The translations under genes were made by a program, and so were the position numbers. 64,000 nt of DNA. Source: Hydrogenovibrio sp. JE_KL2. GTDB lineage: Bacteria > Pseudomonadota > Gammaproteobacteria > Thiomicrospirales > Thiomicrospiraceae. The notes beneath the pieces were generated by a model, which saw nothing but the letters and a program-made list of their open reading frames with translations, was not told the origin of the DNA and made no database searches. Positions 55,671-64,000 of the stretch are shown here, in pieces (within the stretch, counting starts at the first letter, position 1; each line of letters starts with the position of its first letter). The DNA is taken from assembly GCF_009296185.1 (NCBI RefSeq), contig NZ_WBJR01000002.1:310001-374000 (forward strand). The letters run 5' to 3'.

Positions 55671-56725
55671 GATTGACCTCCTCGCGTGTTTTCGGGGAGG
55701 TTAGTCGTGGCTGAATGCATGGGTGAGCGATAGATTCGATGGGCAACCATTAACAGACTTAACAAGAGTGCCAGTCCTAAAGGCCAAACAAATAGCTCTT
55801 CACGCATACGGTATTGGTGTAGTAAATGAGGGGTCGACTCCAGTTTGTCGATGCTGGCGTAAACCTGATTCAGTTTGTCGGTATCGGCGGCGTAGAAGAA
55901 CTTACCGCCGGTGATTTTGGCAATGTTTTTCAGAGTGGCCAAATCCATATCACTACCGCCGAAAAAGACATTCATCGCGCTTTCCTGTGATTGACCGATA
56001 CCGATGGTATAGATTTTCAGTCCCATTTTTTTCGCTTGTTTGGCGGCATCAATCGGTTGTACCGTACCAGCGGTATTGGAGCCGTCGGTCAATAGAATCA
56101 TCACTGCGTTCTTTTGATGCGCCTGACGTAAATGTTTTAGAGTGATGCCGATAGCATCGCCGATGGCGGTGTTGTTGCCTGCCATACCGATTTCGGTTTC
56201 GTTTAATAGGGTTTCGACTGTCTTCAGGTCATATGTCAGCGGGCTTTGTAGGAAAGCTTGCGTACCGAAAACCACCAAGCCCATGCGGTCGCCCTGACGT
56301 TTTTTGATGAATTGCGACACCACGGTTTTTACCGATGTAAGACGATCGACAGGGCGACCATTCAAGGTCATATCATTTTTTTCCATACTGCCGGACAAAT
56401 CGACCGCCAGCATTATGTCCTTACCGGATTGGGTGAAAGCAGCCGGGGTCAAAAACCAAACCGGGCGCATAGCGGCGAGAATCAACAGCAGCCACAGCAA
56501 TATCAGTAACCATGGAATTCGACGTTGCTGCCCATTGGCCTCCAAGGAGGGCAACCTGGCAGATTTTGAGAGTCTTGCCATCAAATGTGGGGCGAATAGT
56601 GGCAACTGCTTTTGAGAAGCCGGCGGTAGAATCAAGCGGATAATCCAAGGCAGGGGCAGGAAGGCCAGCATCCACGCCCACAGGAAACTGAAGCTATCGA
56701 AAAAGTCTAGCCAATCCAGATTCAT
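55667..56725 (-). CDS. batA: BatA-type von Willebrand A domain protein
   Basis: This is a 352-residue inner-membrane protein. Two N-terminal helices (about 12-33 and 70-88) are followed by a von Willebrand A domain whose metal-ion site DLSGS lies at 109-113, with the supporting VILLTDGSNTAG and TIGIG strands. A C-terminal helix (about 312-330) completes the topology. It overlaps BatB/C by ATGA and the DUF4381 gene by ATGA, showing tight coupling. A partial copy of the 19-base motif lies in codons for SKSARL (53-58). Confidence 0.9.
   Translation of the reverse strand: MNLDWLDFFDSFSFLWAWMLAFLPLPWIIRLILPPASQKQLPLFAPHLMARLSKSARLPSLEANGQQRRIPWLLILLWLLLILAAMRPVWFLTPAAFTQSGKDIMLAVDLSGSMEKNDMTLNGRPVDRLTSVKTVVSQFIKKRQGDRMGLVVFGTQAFLQSPLTYDLKTVETLLNETEIGMAGNNTAIGDAIGITLKHLRQAHQKNAVMILLTDGSNTAGTVQPIDAAKQAKKMGLKIYTIGIGQSQESAMNVFFGGSDMDLATLKNIAKITGGKFFYAADTDKLNQVYASIDKLESTPHLLHQYRMREELFVWPLGLALLLSLLMVAHRIYRSPMHSATTNLPENTRGGQS
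56552..56567 (+). repeat. dispersed motif, partial copy 9, inside batA
   Basis: CAACCTGGCAGATTTT: 16 bases of the motif in forward orientation on the plus strand, antisense to batA, where it is read as S-K-S-A-R-L. Confidence 0.7.
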
Positions 56726-57222
56726 TTGTGATGCCCCTTGATCCAGTGTTTTACATAGTTCAGGGTTTGCTGAATATCTCGAGGTTCAAGCGGCTGATTC
56801 GGGTTGTAGAGTGAAGCAAAGCACGCCTCTAAACCATCCGGTTGCTGCACGTAGGAAGCATTTTGTTTGAGGAAATGAACCCAATCCTCACCTGTCAGTG
56901 CAGCCACTTGTTTACGACCATAGCTGGTGATAGCCACTTGTTTCAACAGCTGGTTGGCGATTTGCAGTTGGCGCCTCGGGTCATCAGATTGCGCGATGGC
57001 ATTGTCGAATAAGGATTGCGCCTGACGACGATATTGGTTTTGTTTGCGCTGGTTTAGAAAGTACCAAGTGGAACCGATCAAAATGCCGCCTATCCCGATA
57101 AATAACGCGATGAGCGAATCGGAAATCGGCCACCAACCGACGGGTGGCGGAACCACAATATCGTTTAGCCGTGACAAAGCGGCTTGTAGTTGCGGGGAAA
57201 GTTCTGGTGTGACGTTTGCCAT
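56722..57222 (-). CDS. DUF4381 family protein
   Basis: This is a 166-residue protein of the DUF4381 family, usually encoded between DUF58 and BatA genes. The N-terminal part includes the typical LNDIVVPPPVGWWPI, then a single membrane helix (about 28-50) and a soluble helical domain with the conserved LTGEDWVHFLKQN. It starts one base after the DUF58 gene ends and overlaps batA by four bases. No function is established beyond membership of the MoxR-Bat complex. Confidence 0.87.
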   Translation of the reverse strand: MANVTPELSPQLQAALSRLNDIVVPPPVGWWPISDSLIALFIGIGGILIGSTWYFLNQRKQNQYRRQAQSLFDNAIAQSDDPRRQLQIANQLLKQVAITSYGRKQVAALTGEDWVHFLKQNASYVQQPDGLEACFASLYNPNQPLEPRDIQQTLNYVKHWIKGHHK

Positions 57223-57223
57223 A

Positions 57224-58177
57224 TCAGCTCACCACCTTCTGCGCACGTAGACTTTCCAACACATTCTCCTGTGTGGAGATCGACAGCATTGGGATTTGCA
57301 GGCTATAGCTCAGTTGTTGCAAAGCATCAAACTTTGAGGCGTATTGCGTATGGTAATCCGCCAGTTGTCGTGAGGAAAAAGTGTCGAAATCCGTTTGATT
57401 TTCGCCGTCGGTCAGCTTGAGAATACCTTGGCTAGGCAGGTCGGCTTCAACGGGGTCAAATACATGAATCAACACAATCTCACACTGGCGTTTGAAGTGC
57501 GAGAGGGTATCGAAAAAGGTTCGCTCCATATCGAGGAAATCACCAATCAAATACACACGCGTGCCGGACTTCAAATAGGGCAAAACTTGGGTGAGGTGGT
57601 GCTGCCAGTTATCTCTGGTGCCGGGTCTAAGGACTTGTTGTTGCAGTGTGGTCGCGGCATTCAAAAATTGAAGAACATTCTTTGCCTGATGTTTCGGTTC
57701 TATCCATTTATGGCCCAGGTGGTTGAAAACATAACCGCCGAAACGATCACCCTCCTGCAAAGTCACCCAGCCAAGCGTTGCGGCGATGTTCAGTGCTTGA
57801 ACCGATTTGAAACGGGTTTGGCTACCAAAAAACAATTTCGGGCTTTGTTCCAGAATGCATAAAACCGGGCGTTCCAACTCTTCGGTAAAAAGTTTGGTGT
57901 GGTATTTTCGGGTGCGGGCGCTGACTTTCCAGTCGATATGGCGGATATCGTCGCCTGGTGAATACTCGCGTACTTCATTGAACTCCATGCCCCGCCCTTT
58001 ACGGATGGCTTGGCGGTAGCCGGCTTTTTCGGAAATCAGTCTCTGCTGACTGTTCAGCCGCAGACGTTTCACATGAAACCGAAGTTGCAGCAGATCATCC
58101 AGCTGTGAATAGATCGCCGGATTATCGAAAAATGAAGTAGGTGAGCTATTAGTCTCTGACATGGTTGCGTCTGACAT
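57224..58177 (-). CDS. DUF58 domain protein
   Basis: This is a 317-residue cytoplasmic protein of the DUF58 family, a relative of von Willebrand A domains that always accompanies MoxR ATPases. The hallmark block GRGMEFNEVREYSPGDDIRHIDWKVSAR is complete, from about residue 60. A second conserved stretch, VYLIGDFLDMERTFF, lies in the C-terminal half. It probably acts as adaptor between MoxR and the membrane-bound Bat proteins. It begins 11 bases after the moxR stop; an alternative start is Met6. Confidence 0.91.
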   Translation of the reverse strand: MSDATMSETNSSPTSFFDNPAIYSQLDDLLQLRFHVKRLRLNSQQRLISEKAGYRQAIRKGRGMEFNEVREYSPGDDIRHIDWKVSARTRKYHTKLFTEELERPVLCILEQSPKLFFGSQTRFKSVQALNIAATLGWVTLQEGDRFGGYVFNHLGHKWIEPKHQAKNVLQFLNAATTLQQQVLRPGTRDNWQHHLTQVLPYLKSGTRVYLIGDFLDMERTFFDTLSHFKRQCEIVLIHVFDPVEADLPSQGILKLTDGENQTDFDTFSSRQLADYHTQYASKFDALQQLSYSLQIPMLSISTQENVLESLRAQKVVS

Positions 58178-58188
58178 GAATGCCTGAG

Positions 58189-59160
58189 TTAGATAACAGG
58201 AACCAGTTGAATCAATTGGTCAACCAGTTTATCTGCGGTCATACCCGAGGCTTCCCCTTCAAAACTCAGCAGGATACGGTGACGAAATACATCATGCACT
58301 ACTGCCTGAACTTCCTCCGGGCTGACATAATCCTGACCCTTCAGCCAAGCTAAGGCGCGCGCGCCACGAGACAGTGCTAGGGTGGCACGTGGGCTGACGC
58401 CAAAGTCGATATATTTGGCAAGAGTTGGGTCGTATTTTTCAAGCTGGCGGGTCGCCATCACCAATTCGACAATATAGGTTTTGGTTTCTTCCGACAGATA
58501 GAGGTTCAGAATTTCGTTACGCGCCTCGAATAGATCTGCTTGGCTTAGCGGCTCGAAGTAAGGGAAACCTGCGGCATTCTCTCTTGCTTCATCTTCGACT
58601 AAATCAAGAATGTGTCTTTCCGTTTCCGCATTCGGGTAATCAATTCGGACATGCAGCATGAAACGGTCAAGCTGCGCTTCCGGCAAAGGGTAAGTGCCTT
58701 CCTGTTCAATCGGGTTTTGCGTTGCCATCACCATGAACAAACGTTCAAGCGGTAAAGTGTGTTTACCAACGGTGACTTGTTCTTCCGCCATGGCTTCCAA
58801 CAATGCCGATTGCACTTTGGCTGGAGCACGGTTGATTTCATCAGCCAAAATCAGGTTATGGAAAATAGGCCCCTTTTGCAGTCCAAACTCACCATTGGGT
58901 TGTAAAACTTCTGTCCCGGTGATGTCGGACGGTAATAAATCTGGCGTGAATTGGATGCGATGGTAATCCCCCTCAATCAACTCAGACAGGGTTTTGATGG
59001 CTTTGGTTTTTGCCAAACCTGGAGGGCCCTCCACCAACAAATGACCATCTGCCAGTAAGGCGACCAGCATGCGTTCTGTTAAGTGGGGTTGACCGAGAAT
59101 GTGTTGATTCAGTCTCGTCAATAATGCAGAAAATTTTTCGGACAAAGTGGTTGCGGACAT
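58189..59160 (-). CDS. MoxR family AAA+ ATPase
   Basis: This is a 323-residue AAA+ ATPase thought to act as a chaperone that loads metal or cofactor into VWA-containing complexes. The Walker A motif GPPGLAKT is at 45-52, Walker B reads LILADEINRAPAKVQ, sensor 1 is in MATQNPIEQEGTYPLPEAQLDRF, and the lid domain follows. The length is normal. It heads the operon moxR-DUF58-DUF4381-batA-batB/C-batD, all read leftwards with overlaps or very short gaps, so the six proteins probably work together. Confidence 0.94.
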   Translation of the reverse strand: MSATTLSEKFSALLTRLNQHILGQPHLTERMLVALLADGHLLVEGPPGLAKTKAIKTLSELIEGDYHRIQFTPDLLPSDITGTEVLQPNGEFGLQKGPIFHNLILADEINRAPAKVQSALLEAMAEEQVTVGKHTLPLERLFMVMATQNPIEQEGTYPLPEAQLDRFMLHVRIDYPNAETERHILDLVEDEARENAAGFPYFEPLSQADLFEARNEILNLYLSEETKTYIVELVMATRQLEKYDPTLAKYIDFGVSPRATLALSRGARALAWLKGQDYVSPEEVQAVVHDVFRHRILLSFEGEASGMTADKLVDQLIQLVPVI

Positions 59161-59281
59161 AAATACGCCTTTTATTAGTTCGCCAATGACAAGGGGGTCA
59201 TTATATCGACTTCAATTGCAGCAAGTCTTTCAAGATACTTAAAAGAATTTGGATTTTGTGCGTATTTATTGGGTTATGGCG

Positions 59282-61597
59282 TCATACTTCGCTGCGATTG
59301 GCAGGAAGATATTCCATTAATACTGACTTCAGGTCGTCAATATTAATCGGTTTTGGCAAGTAGTTATCCATACCCGCCATCAGAAAGCGTTCTTTGTCTC
59401 CTTTCATGGCATTAGCGGTAAGTGCAACAATCACTTGAGGTTGAATCAGATTGCTTTTTTCCAGCATTCGAATCTGCTTGGTGGCTTTGATGCCATTGAG
59501 TTTTGGCATATTTTCATCCATCAGAATCAGGTCATAGTGTTGTTCTTGAACCTTGTCGACGGCTTCCAGACCATCTTGTGCAATATCGAAGGTCAATCCA
59601 AGCTTTTTCAGAATAGCGGACATTAGCATTTGGTTGGTGACATTGTCCTCAACCAGCAAAATATGCCCTACGAAGTTGTCTTGTAGGGTTTGTTTACGCT
59701 CAATTTCCGTTGCCATTTTCACTATTTTTGCCGGTACCGTGAACCCAAAACAGCTTCCTCTGGACTCTTCGCTCTTAAGCTGGAGTTCTCCACTTAGTAG
59801 TTGGATCAATTTTGCGCTAATGGTCAAACCAAGACCTGTACCGCCGTATTTACGGGTGGTGGAGCTTTCTGCTTGGGAAAAGGACTCAAAAATATCAGCT
59901 TGCTTTTCCAGAGGAATACCAATGCCTTCGTCCATGACTTTGCAGAGAAGCTGTTCTTTTTCCCAGTCATAGCTTGCAGAAAGTGTGATGGATTGCCCTG
60001 GGTCGGAGAATTTAACGGCATTGGATAGGAAGTTGCTCAATATTTGATTGATTCGCATTACATCGGCTTCAAGTCTTGGCGGCATACGATCAATATTGAT
60101 AATCAAGTCGATATTTTTTTCACTGCATCTTGCTAGGAACAGGTCGGCAACTTGGCTAATGGATTTTTGCGGGTCAAAGACCACGGGGTCAATTTCCAGT
60201 TTGCCACTTTCGATTTTGCTTAAGTCAAGGATGTCGTTGATAATGCTTGTCAGCGCCTGGCTGGAAGTATCGATGATATCCAGATACTCTCTGGATTCTT
60301 TATCCTGATTTTTTTCTTTTAATAGCGCGATGAAACCGAGAATCGCGTTGAGCGGTGTGCGGATTTCATGCGACATATTTGCGAGGAACTCCCCTTTGGC
60401 TTTAGTGGCTGCCAAAGCACGGTCTTTTTCAATCATTAAGCGCTCATTGATGCGCTCATTTTCAGAAATGTCGAACATGGAGATAACGAAACGGTCATAG
60501 AGCTTCGATTTTATAGCGGAAATCTGGAAAAGTGATATTTCACCCTTATGCAGTACTTTTGCCTTATGGATTTTATGCGGGTGATTGACGAGGTATTCAA
60601 TCCAGTTTTTATCGTCAAACTTGTAGATGAAGCCCTCTTCTTTCACAAAAAAGTCGCACACACAATTGTGCTCATGCTGAAAGGCGTCCAAAGAGCCGTA
60701 ATCTTCAAAGAAGGCAAAGAAACCGCCACTGGCATCGATTAGCTTTTCGCCATCGTTAATGACGATGATGTTCGATTGGGATTCCAGAATATTGCGTGAG
60801 TAATCGCGGGACTCTGTGAGTTCAGAAATGGATTGGTTGATGCTTCGGCTGAGATGCCAAAAAATCCAAAGTCCAATAACGATTAAGCTGATGGTCAGCA
60901 GTAGCTGATAGTTTCGATACCTTTCTTTATCTCTCTCTACACGTTGTTTTAGCTTTTTGTAGTCCAAGGCATTGGTCAAAAAGACGCGGTTTGCACTTTC
61001 TTTCAGGCGGTGAAAGATCGGTGTGAAGAACTTCATGTTGAGTTGAAATTCTGTGATTTTATGTGAGAGAAGTGGTGATTTTTGCTGTTGAAGTTTGTCG
61101 ATTTCGTTTAGTTCGGCGTTTAACTCGACCAGTTTTTCGTTGATGAGACGAAACTTAGGCAAAATGTCTGCCGCCGCAAATGAAAAGTGATTGAAACGCT
61201 CAGGTTGGTAAGTTTGAAAGCTTTCCAACTTATCGGCATCCGGTAGGTTTAAGTCATAGCTGTGATAAAAGTTGCCGCCATTATTCAGTATGTGAAAAGA
61301 CTCGTAAACCTTGGCTTCTTTTTCACCGATTTTACGCAAGATAATGTTGCGCATATGTTTGTTCGGAAAGGCCGCCATCTGGTAGAACAAGGATTCGATA
61401 TTGCGGATTTCCAAGCTGATATCAGAGGTGACAACACGTTGTACTTCAGCATTTTGGATGTCTTTATCCAGCGCGTTGATGAAGTTTTCGATACTGTAAT
61501 TGATGATGGCCTGAGCAGAAAACCCAACCACAAACAATATCAGCAACGCTAAGAGTCGGTTCTTAGCCGTGTGTGAGAAGAGTGCAAAAGGATTCAT
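59282..61597 (-). CDS. Hybrid sensor histidine kinase with receiver domain
   Basis: This is a 771-residue membrane kinase. A helix at about 13-32, a mostly helical periplasmic region (about 33-230), a second helix near 235-252 and a PAS-like segment lead to HisKA with His410 in MSHEIRTPL. The ATPase domain has NAVKFSDPG, DEGIGIPLEKQADIFESFSQ and GGTGLGLTIS. The C-terminal receiver has LLVEDN and phospho-accepting Asp694 in LILMDENMP. The start overlaps the stop of a periplasmic binding protein gene (ATGA). The binding protein probably supplies the signal, much as TorT does for TorS. No separate response regulator is adjacent. Confidence 0.92.
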   Translation of the reverse strand: MNPFALFSHTAKNRLLALLILFVVGFSAQAIINYSIENFINALDKDIQNAEVQRVVTSDISLEIRNIESLFYQMAAFPNKHMRNIILRKIGEKEAKVYESFHILNNGGNFYHSYDLNLPDADKLESFQTYQPERFNHFSFAAADILPKFRLINEKLVELNAELNEIDKLQQQKSPLLSHKITEFQLNMKFFTPIFHRLKESANRVFLTNALDYKKLKQRVERDKERYRNYQLLLTISLIVIGLWIFWHLSRSINQSISELTESRDYSRNILESQSNIIVINDGEKLIDASGGFFAFFEDYGSLDAFQHEHNCVCDFFVKEEGFIYKFDDKNWIEYLVNHPHKIHKAKVLHKGEISLFQISAIKSKLYDRFVISMFDISENERINERLMIEKDRALAATKAKGEFLANMSHEIRTPLNAILGFIALLKEKNQDKESREYLDIIDTSSQALTSIINDILDLSKIESGKLEIDPVVFDPQKSISQVADLFLARCSEKNIDLIINIDRMPPRLEADVMRINQILSNFLSNAVKFSDPGQSITLSASYDWEKEQLLCKVMDEGIGIPLEKQADIFESFSQAESSTTRKYGGTGLGLTISAKLIQLLSGELQLKSEESRGSCFGFTVPAKIVKMATEIERKQTLQDNFVGHILLVEDNVTNQMLMSAILKKLGLTFDIAQDGLEAVDKVQEQHYDLILMDENMPKLNGIKATKQIRMLEKSNLIQPQVIVALTANAMKGDKERFLMAGMDNYLPKPINIDDLKSVLMEYLPANRSEV

Positions 61598-62448
61598 TTT
61601 GCCTGATCTCCAGCATCGAGTTCTTTCATGCGCTGTTCATACTCTTGTTGGGTGAAAAAGCCATAGTCATAGAACACTTGGACACCTGTTTTGGAGGCGG
61701 CATAAGCCATGAATGCTTTGGCAAGTGTCGGGTTCTTGGAGTAGCTCAATAAATCCAACTCCAGCTTTTTTGGTTTCGACCACTTGGGATCAATGGGAAT
61801 GACGGTGAGGTAATCTTTGGTTTGCGGCCATTTGGTGACGGCATACCAGTTGATGACAATATCGGCATCTCCGGATTTAATGGCATGGAACAGGCGATGT
61901 GAATCTGTGGTGAAGTAAGTGACGTTTTTGTAGACCTTTTCGGCGATGCCCGCTTTTTTTAACATGGCATCTCCTGCCTTACCGATAGCACCGGACGTTG
62001 GTGAAGACAAGACAACCGAGAGTTTGGAATTTGTCAGTTGATTGAGGTCGTTAGTCAAATGCTTTGGATTGCCTTTTGCAACGACCAGTGCGACGCGGTT
62101 ATAGCCTACTAATACATGATCAAGGATTAGCCCTTCTTTTTCACCGATTTTGCGATAGGAATCGCTTCCCGGAAAATAGATGTCGCCTTTCTTTTCTTTT
62201 TGAATGGTTTGGTAGAGGAAACCGGATGCGCCCTGATTGATTTCAATATTGACGTGGTGCTGTTTTTCGAAAGCATCTACTAAGACCTTAAGCGGCTTGA
62301 CCATGGTGATGCCGGCATAAATCACTAAATCCGGTGATTTATTGTGGGTTGAGGCATGGGGGGCTTGATGGGTGACCATCTCGAAAATAGACAGGATAAG
62401 CAGCACTAAGGTGGAAATACTGACGATGGCAACATTGCGACGATTCAT
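61594..62448 (-). CDS. Periplasmic solute-binding protein (ModA-like), sensor partner
   Basis: This is a 284-residue exported binding protein of the type II fold, most like molybdate/tungstate-type ModA proteins. An N-terminal helix (about 7-24) acts as signal or anchor. LVIYAGITMVKPLKVLVDAF and INQGASGFLYQTIQ supply the two oxyanion-binding loops in such proteins, and VVLSSPTSGAIGKAGDAML the hinge region. No permease or ATPase gene lies nearby. Instead the gene overlaps a hybrid kinase by four bases, so a signalling role is likelier than transport. The ligand is unknown. Confidence 0.83.
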   Translation of the reverse strand: MNRRNVAIVSISTLVLLILSIFEMVTHQAPHASTHNKSPDLVIYAGITMVKPLKVLVDAFEKQHHVNIEINQGASGFLYQTIQKEKKGDIYFPGSDSYRKIGEKEGLILDHVLVGYNRVALVVAKGNPKHLTNDLNQLTNSKLSVVLSSPTSGAIGKAGDAMLKKAGIAEKVYKNVTYFTTDSHRLFHAIKSGDADIVINWYAVTKWPQTKDYLTVIPIDPKWSKPKKLELDLLSYSKNPTLAKAFMAYAASKTGVQVFYDYGFFTQQEYEQRMKELDAGDQAK

Positions 62449-62486
62449 GCTTTGTTATCCTCAAGGCGGTTATGACTTGTATTGGC

Positions 62487-62492
62487 ATTATA
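62487..62492 (-). promoter_or_regulatory. possible -10 box of the binding protein-kinase operon
   Basis: Read on the minus strand this is a perfect TATAAT, about 38 bases before the start of the binding-protein gene. No good -35 is seen at 17 bases, so the call is weak. Confidence 0.35.
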
Positions 62493-62559
62493 GGGTGATA
62501 ACAAACCGCATATAACCGAGGTATGGTCCCTCAGCCAAAGAAGTCTTTTGTATTTTAGC

Positions 62560-63552
62560 TTATTTGTTCGCTAAAACAACAGCCCTTAAAGGTGCGGGGT
62601 AGCCTTCGACGGTAAGGGAGGGATCATTCGGATCTAAAAAGTCTTCCAATGATTTCCATTCCATCCACTCGGTAGCGCGCTGCTCCTCAATGGAGGTTTG
62701 GTCCAAATCGACGCAGCGTACATTTTTATAACCGCATTTTTCCATCCAACGCATCAATTCCGGCACTGAGGGTAGGAACCAGACATTGTTCATTTGTGCA
62801 TAGCGTTCAGCCGGTACCAACAACTGCCCGTAGGGTTCAGGTACCACCAAGGTTTCTAGCACCAGCTCGCCACCGGGTTTCATATGTTTGCGTAAATCCA
62901 GAAGATGGTCGATAGGGGAACGACGGTGATATAAAACGCCCATGGAAAAGACGGTATCGAATTCTTCCGCTTTATTGATAACGGGCAGTTGCTCCAGCGT
63001 CAACGGCAGAAAATAAGCGGGAACCGAGTCGCCGATAAAATGCTTTAACACCAAGAACTGGCTCATGAAAAGCAAACTCGGATCAACGCCCACCGCGAAG
63101 CGCGCACCCTCTCCCATCATTCGCCAGATGTGATAACCACTACCACAGCCGATATCCAGTACTTTTTTACCTTCCAGGCTGCTTAGGTGTGGTTGTACAC
63201 GATCCCATTTCCAGTCCGAGTGCCATTCGGTGTCGATAAACACGCCTTCGATGTCAAAAGGTCCTTTGCGCCAAGGCATCAAATCTTTGAGGTGCGTCTT
63301 GAGTTGTTCACGTATACGCTCGTCGGTGCTGTCCGAGTGCACAGATATCGCCGAGGTATTCAGGGTGTAGGCATCAGATTTCGGCAATTTAAATATGGCT
63401 TCTAACGCGGGTTGCCAACGAGGCAGATTACCGTTGTTTTCTGGCGTCAGTGCTTCTTCCAGAAGCGGTGGCAGGACATTTTTCCACTCTTCCAGTCTGG
63501 AACCGGTCAGTTCTTGCCAAAGAGGCTCGTAATGTTCAAAGTAATGTTTCAC
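62560..63552 (-). CDS. cmoB: tRNA U34 carboxymethyltransferase CmoB
   Basis: This 330-residue SAM-fold enzyme transfers the carboxymethyl group of carboxy-SAM to 5-hydroxyuridine at position 34 of tRNA, giving the cmo5U wobble base. The cofactor loop is VLDIGCGSGYHIWRM, followed by FAVGVDPS and the TVFSMGVLYHRRSP block, characteristic of CmoB. The N-terminal domain (about 1-110) and the WRKGPFDIEGVFIDTEWHSD region also match. The length is typical. It starts 7 bases after the cmoA stop, the standard pairing of the two genes. Confidence 0.96.
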   Translation of the reverse strand: MKHYFEHYEPLWQELTGSRLEEWKNVLPPLLEEALTPENNGNLPRWQPALEAIFKLPKSDAYTLNTSAISVHSDSTDERIREQLKTHLKDLMPWRKGPFDIEGVFIDTEWHSDWKWDRVQPHLSSLEGKKVLDIGCGSGYHIWRMMGEGARFAVGVDPSLLFMSQFLVLKHFIGDSVPAYFLPLTLEQLPVINKAEEFDTVFSMGVLYHRRSPIDHLLDLRKHMKPGGELVLETLVVPEPYGQLLVPAERYAQMNNVWFLPSVPELMRWMEKCGYKNVRCVDLDQTSIEEQRATEWMEWKSLEDFLDPNDPSLTVEGYPAPLRAVVLANK

Positions 63553-63559
63553 GTGGCAC

Positions 63560-64000
63560 TTATTTAGATTTGATCGCTAAAAAGGAGACAAAGTTATAGG
63601 CTTGAAACCAAATGGAAGCCGAGCTGAAACCCGCGGCTTTCAAGCGTTCAAGGTGGGTTGCTTCGGTATCGCTAATCAACACGTTTTCCAGAGAGGCGCG
63701 CTTTTGCCCGATTTCCAGTTCCGAATAACCATTGGCTCTCTTGAATTGTAAATGCAGGTGTTCAATGGTCGCTTGGATTTCCGCTTGGTCAAAGTGGATT
63801 TTTTCCGACAAAATCAAAATGCCGCCCGGCTTCAAGCCTTGGTAAATCTCGTTAATCAACGCTTGGCGATCTTCGGGGGCGATGAACTGCAGCGTGAAGT
63901 TGATGACCACGACCGACGCATTTTCAATATCAATGGCCTGCATATCGTCACAAACCAGATTCACCGCAACATCCGAATGAAAGCCTAGGATATGTTCTTT
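63560..64000 (-). CDS. cmoA: Carboxy-SAM synthase CmoA (partial at window end)
   Basis: This is the C-terminal part of CmoA, which makes carboxy-S-adenosylmethionine from SAM and prephenate for CmoB. The reading frame stays open to base 64000, so the N-terminal part with the SAM loop lies outside. At least 146 residues are visible, including IENASVVVINFTLQF, the YQGLKPGGILILSEK strand and FKRANGYSELEIGQKR, all highly conserved in CmoA. The internal GTG at 63964 is not the start. It is coupled to cmoB downstream. Confidence 0.94.
   Translation of the reverse strand, partial: KEHILGFHSDVAVNLVCDDMQAIDIENASVVVINFTLQFIAPEDRQALINEIYQGLKPGGILILSEKIHFDQAEIQATIEHLHLQFKRANGYSELEIGQKRASLENVLISDTEATHLERLKAAGFSSASIWFQAYNFVSFLAIKSK

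Noticed and set aside
1-64000. CRISPR arrays, integrases, transposases, tRNA or rRNA genes
   Set aside because: None recognised by reading. The only spaced repeats are the dispersed 19-base motif copies, which lack array spacing, and no cas or mobility proteins are encoded.

Overview
The window is 64 kb of gene-dense bacterial chromosome. No rRNA, tRNA, phage, IS element or CRISPR array was recognised. Gene content suggests a gammaproteobacterium of the Thiomicrospira/Hydrogenovibrio/Thiomicrorhabdus type. The pointers are a thrB-polA-engB-dsbA neighbourhood as in pseudomonads and enterics, System II (ResB/CcsA) cytochrome c assembly, a SulP transporter, a cytochrome P460, NhaA plus NhaD, and several c-di-GMP and chemotaxis proteins. 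The genus is inference.

Layout. 0-3.5 kb: marC, then a minus-strand cytochrome P460 / response regulator / histidine kinase unit. 3.6-8.7 kb: SulP, ZntB-like and APC transporter genes followed by an RMD1-family gene. 8.7-9.8 kb: a 30-codon membrane microprotein gene with a 318-base leader, and a Spy-like periplasmic protein. 10-15 kb: DUF3095 and thrB on minus, polA on plus. 15-17 kb: two outer-membrane barrel proteins. 17-22.5 kb: DUF924/engB on minus, resB-ccsA-dsbA on plus. 22.6-25.2 kb: acetolactate synthase with a small companion, and a nitroreductase. 25.2-25.5 kb: an AT-rich gap with clustered DnaA boxes. 25.5-34 kb: oxyR-like, mlaA, an RND pump pair and a haem-c GGDEF-EAL protein. 34-41 kb: lipoprotein, Na/Pi symporter, globin-type diguanylate cyclase, NhaD/NhaA, YjbQ. 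41-51.8 kb: poly-HAMP chemoreceptor, prlC, lpxR-like, lplT-aas, CPBP protease. 51.8-59.2 kb: a MoxR-DUF58-DUF4381-BatA-BatB/C-BatD operon. 59.2-64 kb: a binding protein plus hybrid kinase pair, and cmoB-cmoA, with cmoA cut by the window edge.

Two signals go beyond the genes. First, the gap at 25204-25516 holds two perfect and two one-mismatch DnaA boxes between AT-rich flanks. It lies where hand-sampled strand composition moves from C-rich to G-rich on the plus strand, so it is a candidate chromosomal replication origin. Second, a 19-base motif, CCCCAACCTGGYAGATTTT, occurs nine times, full or near-full. Copies lie in intergenic gaps, as an inverted pair forming a terminator-like hairpin, and inside prlC (twice) and batA, where they are read in different frames. 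This pattern resembles a DNA-uptake-type or other genome-wide DNA-level motif.

Functionally, the window combines ion and pH homeostasis (NhaA, NhaD, SulP, ZntB-like, Na/Pi), envelope maintenance (MlaA, LpxR, LplT-Aas, Bat complex, Spy-like), redox and gas sensing (P460 unit, OxyR-like, haem-c and globin c-di-GMP enzymes) and origin-proximal housekeeping genes (polA, engB, thrB, dsbA, cmoAB).
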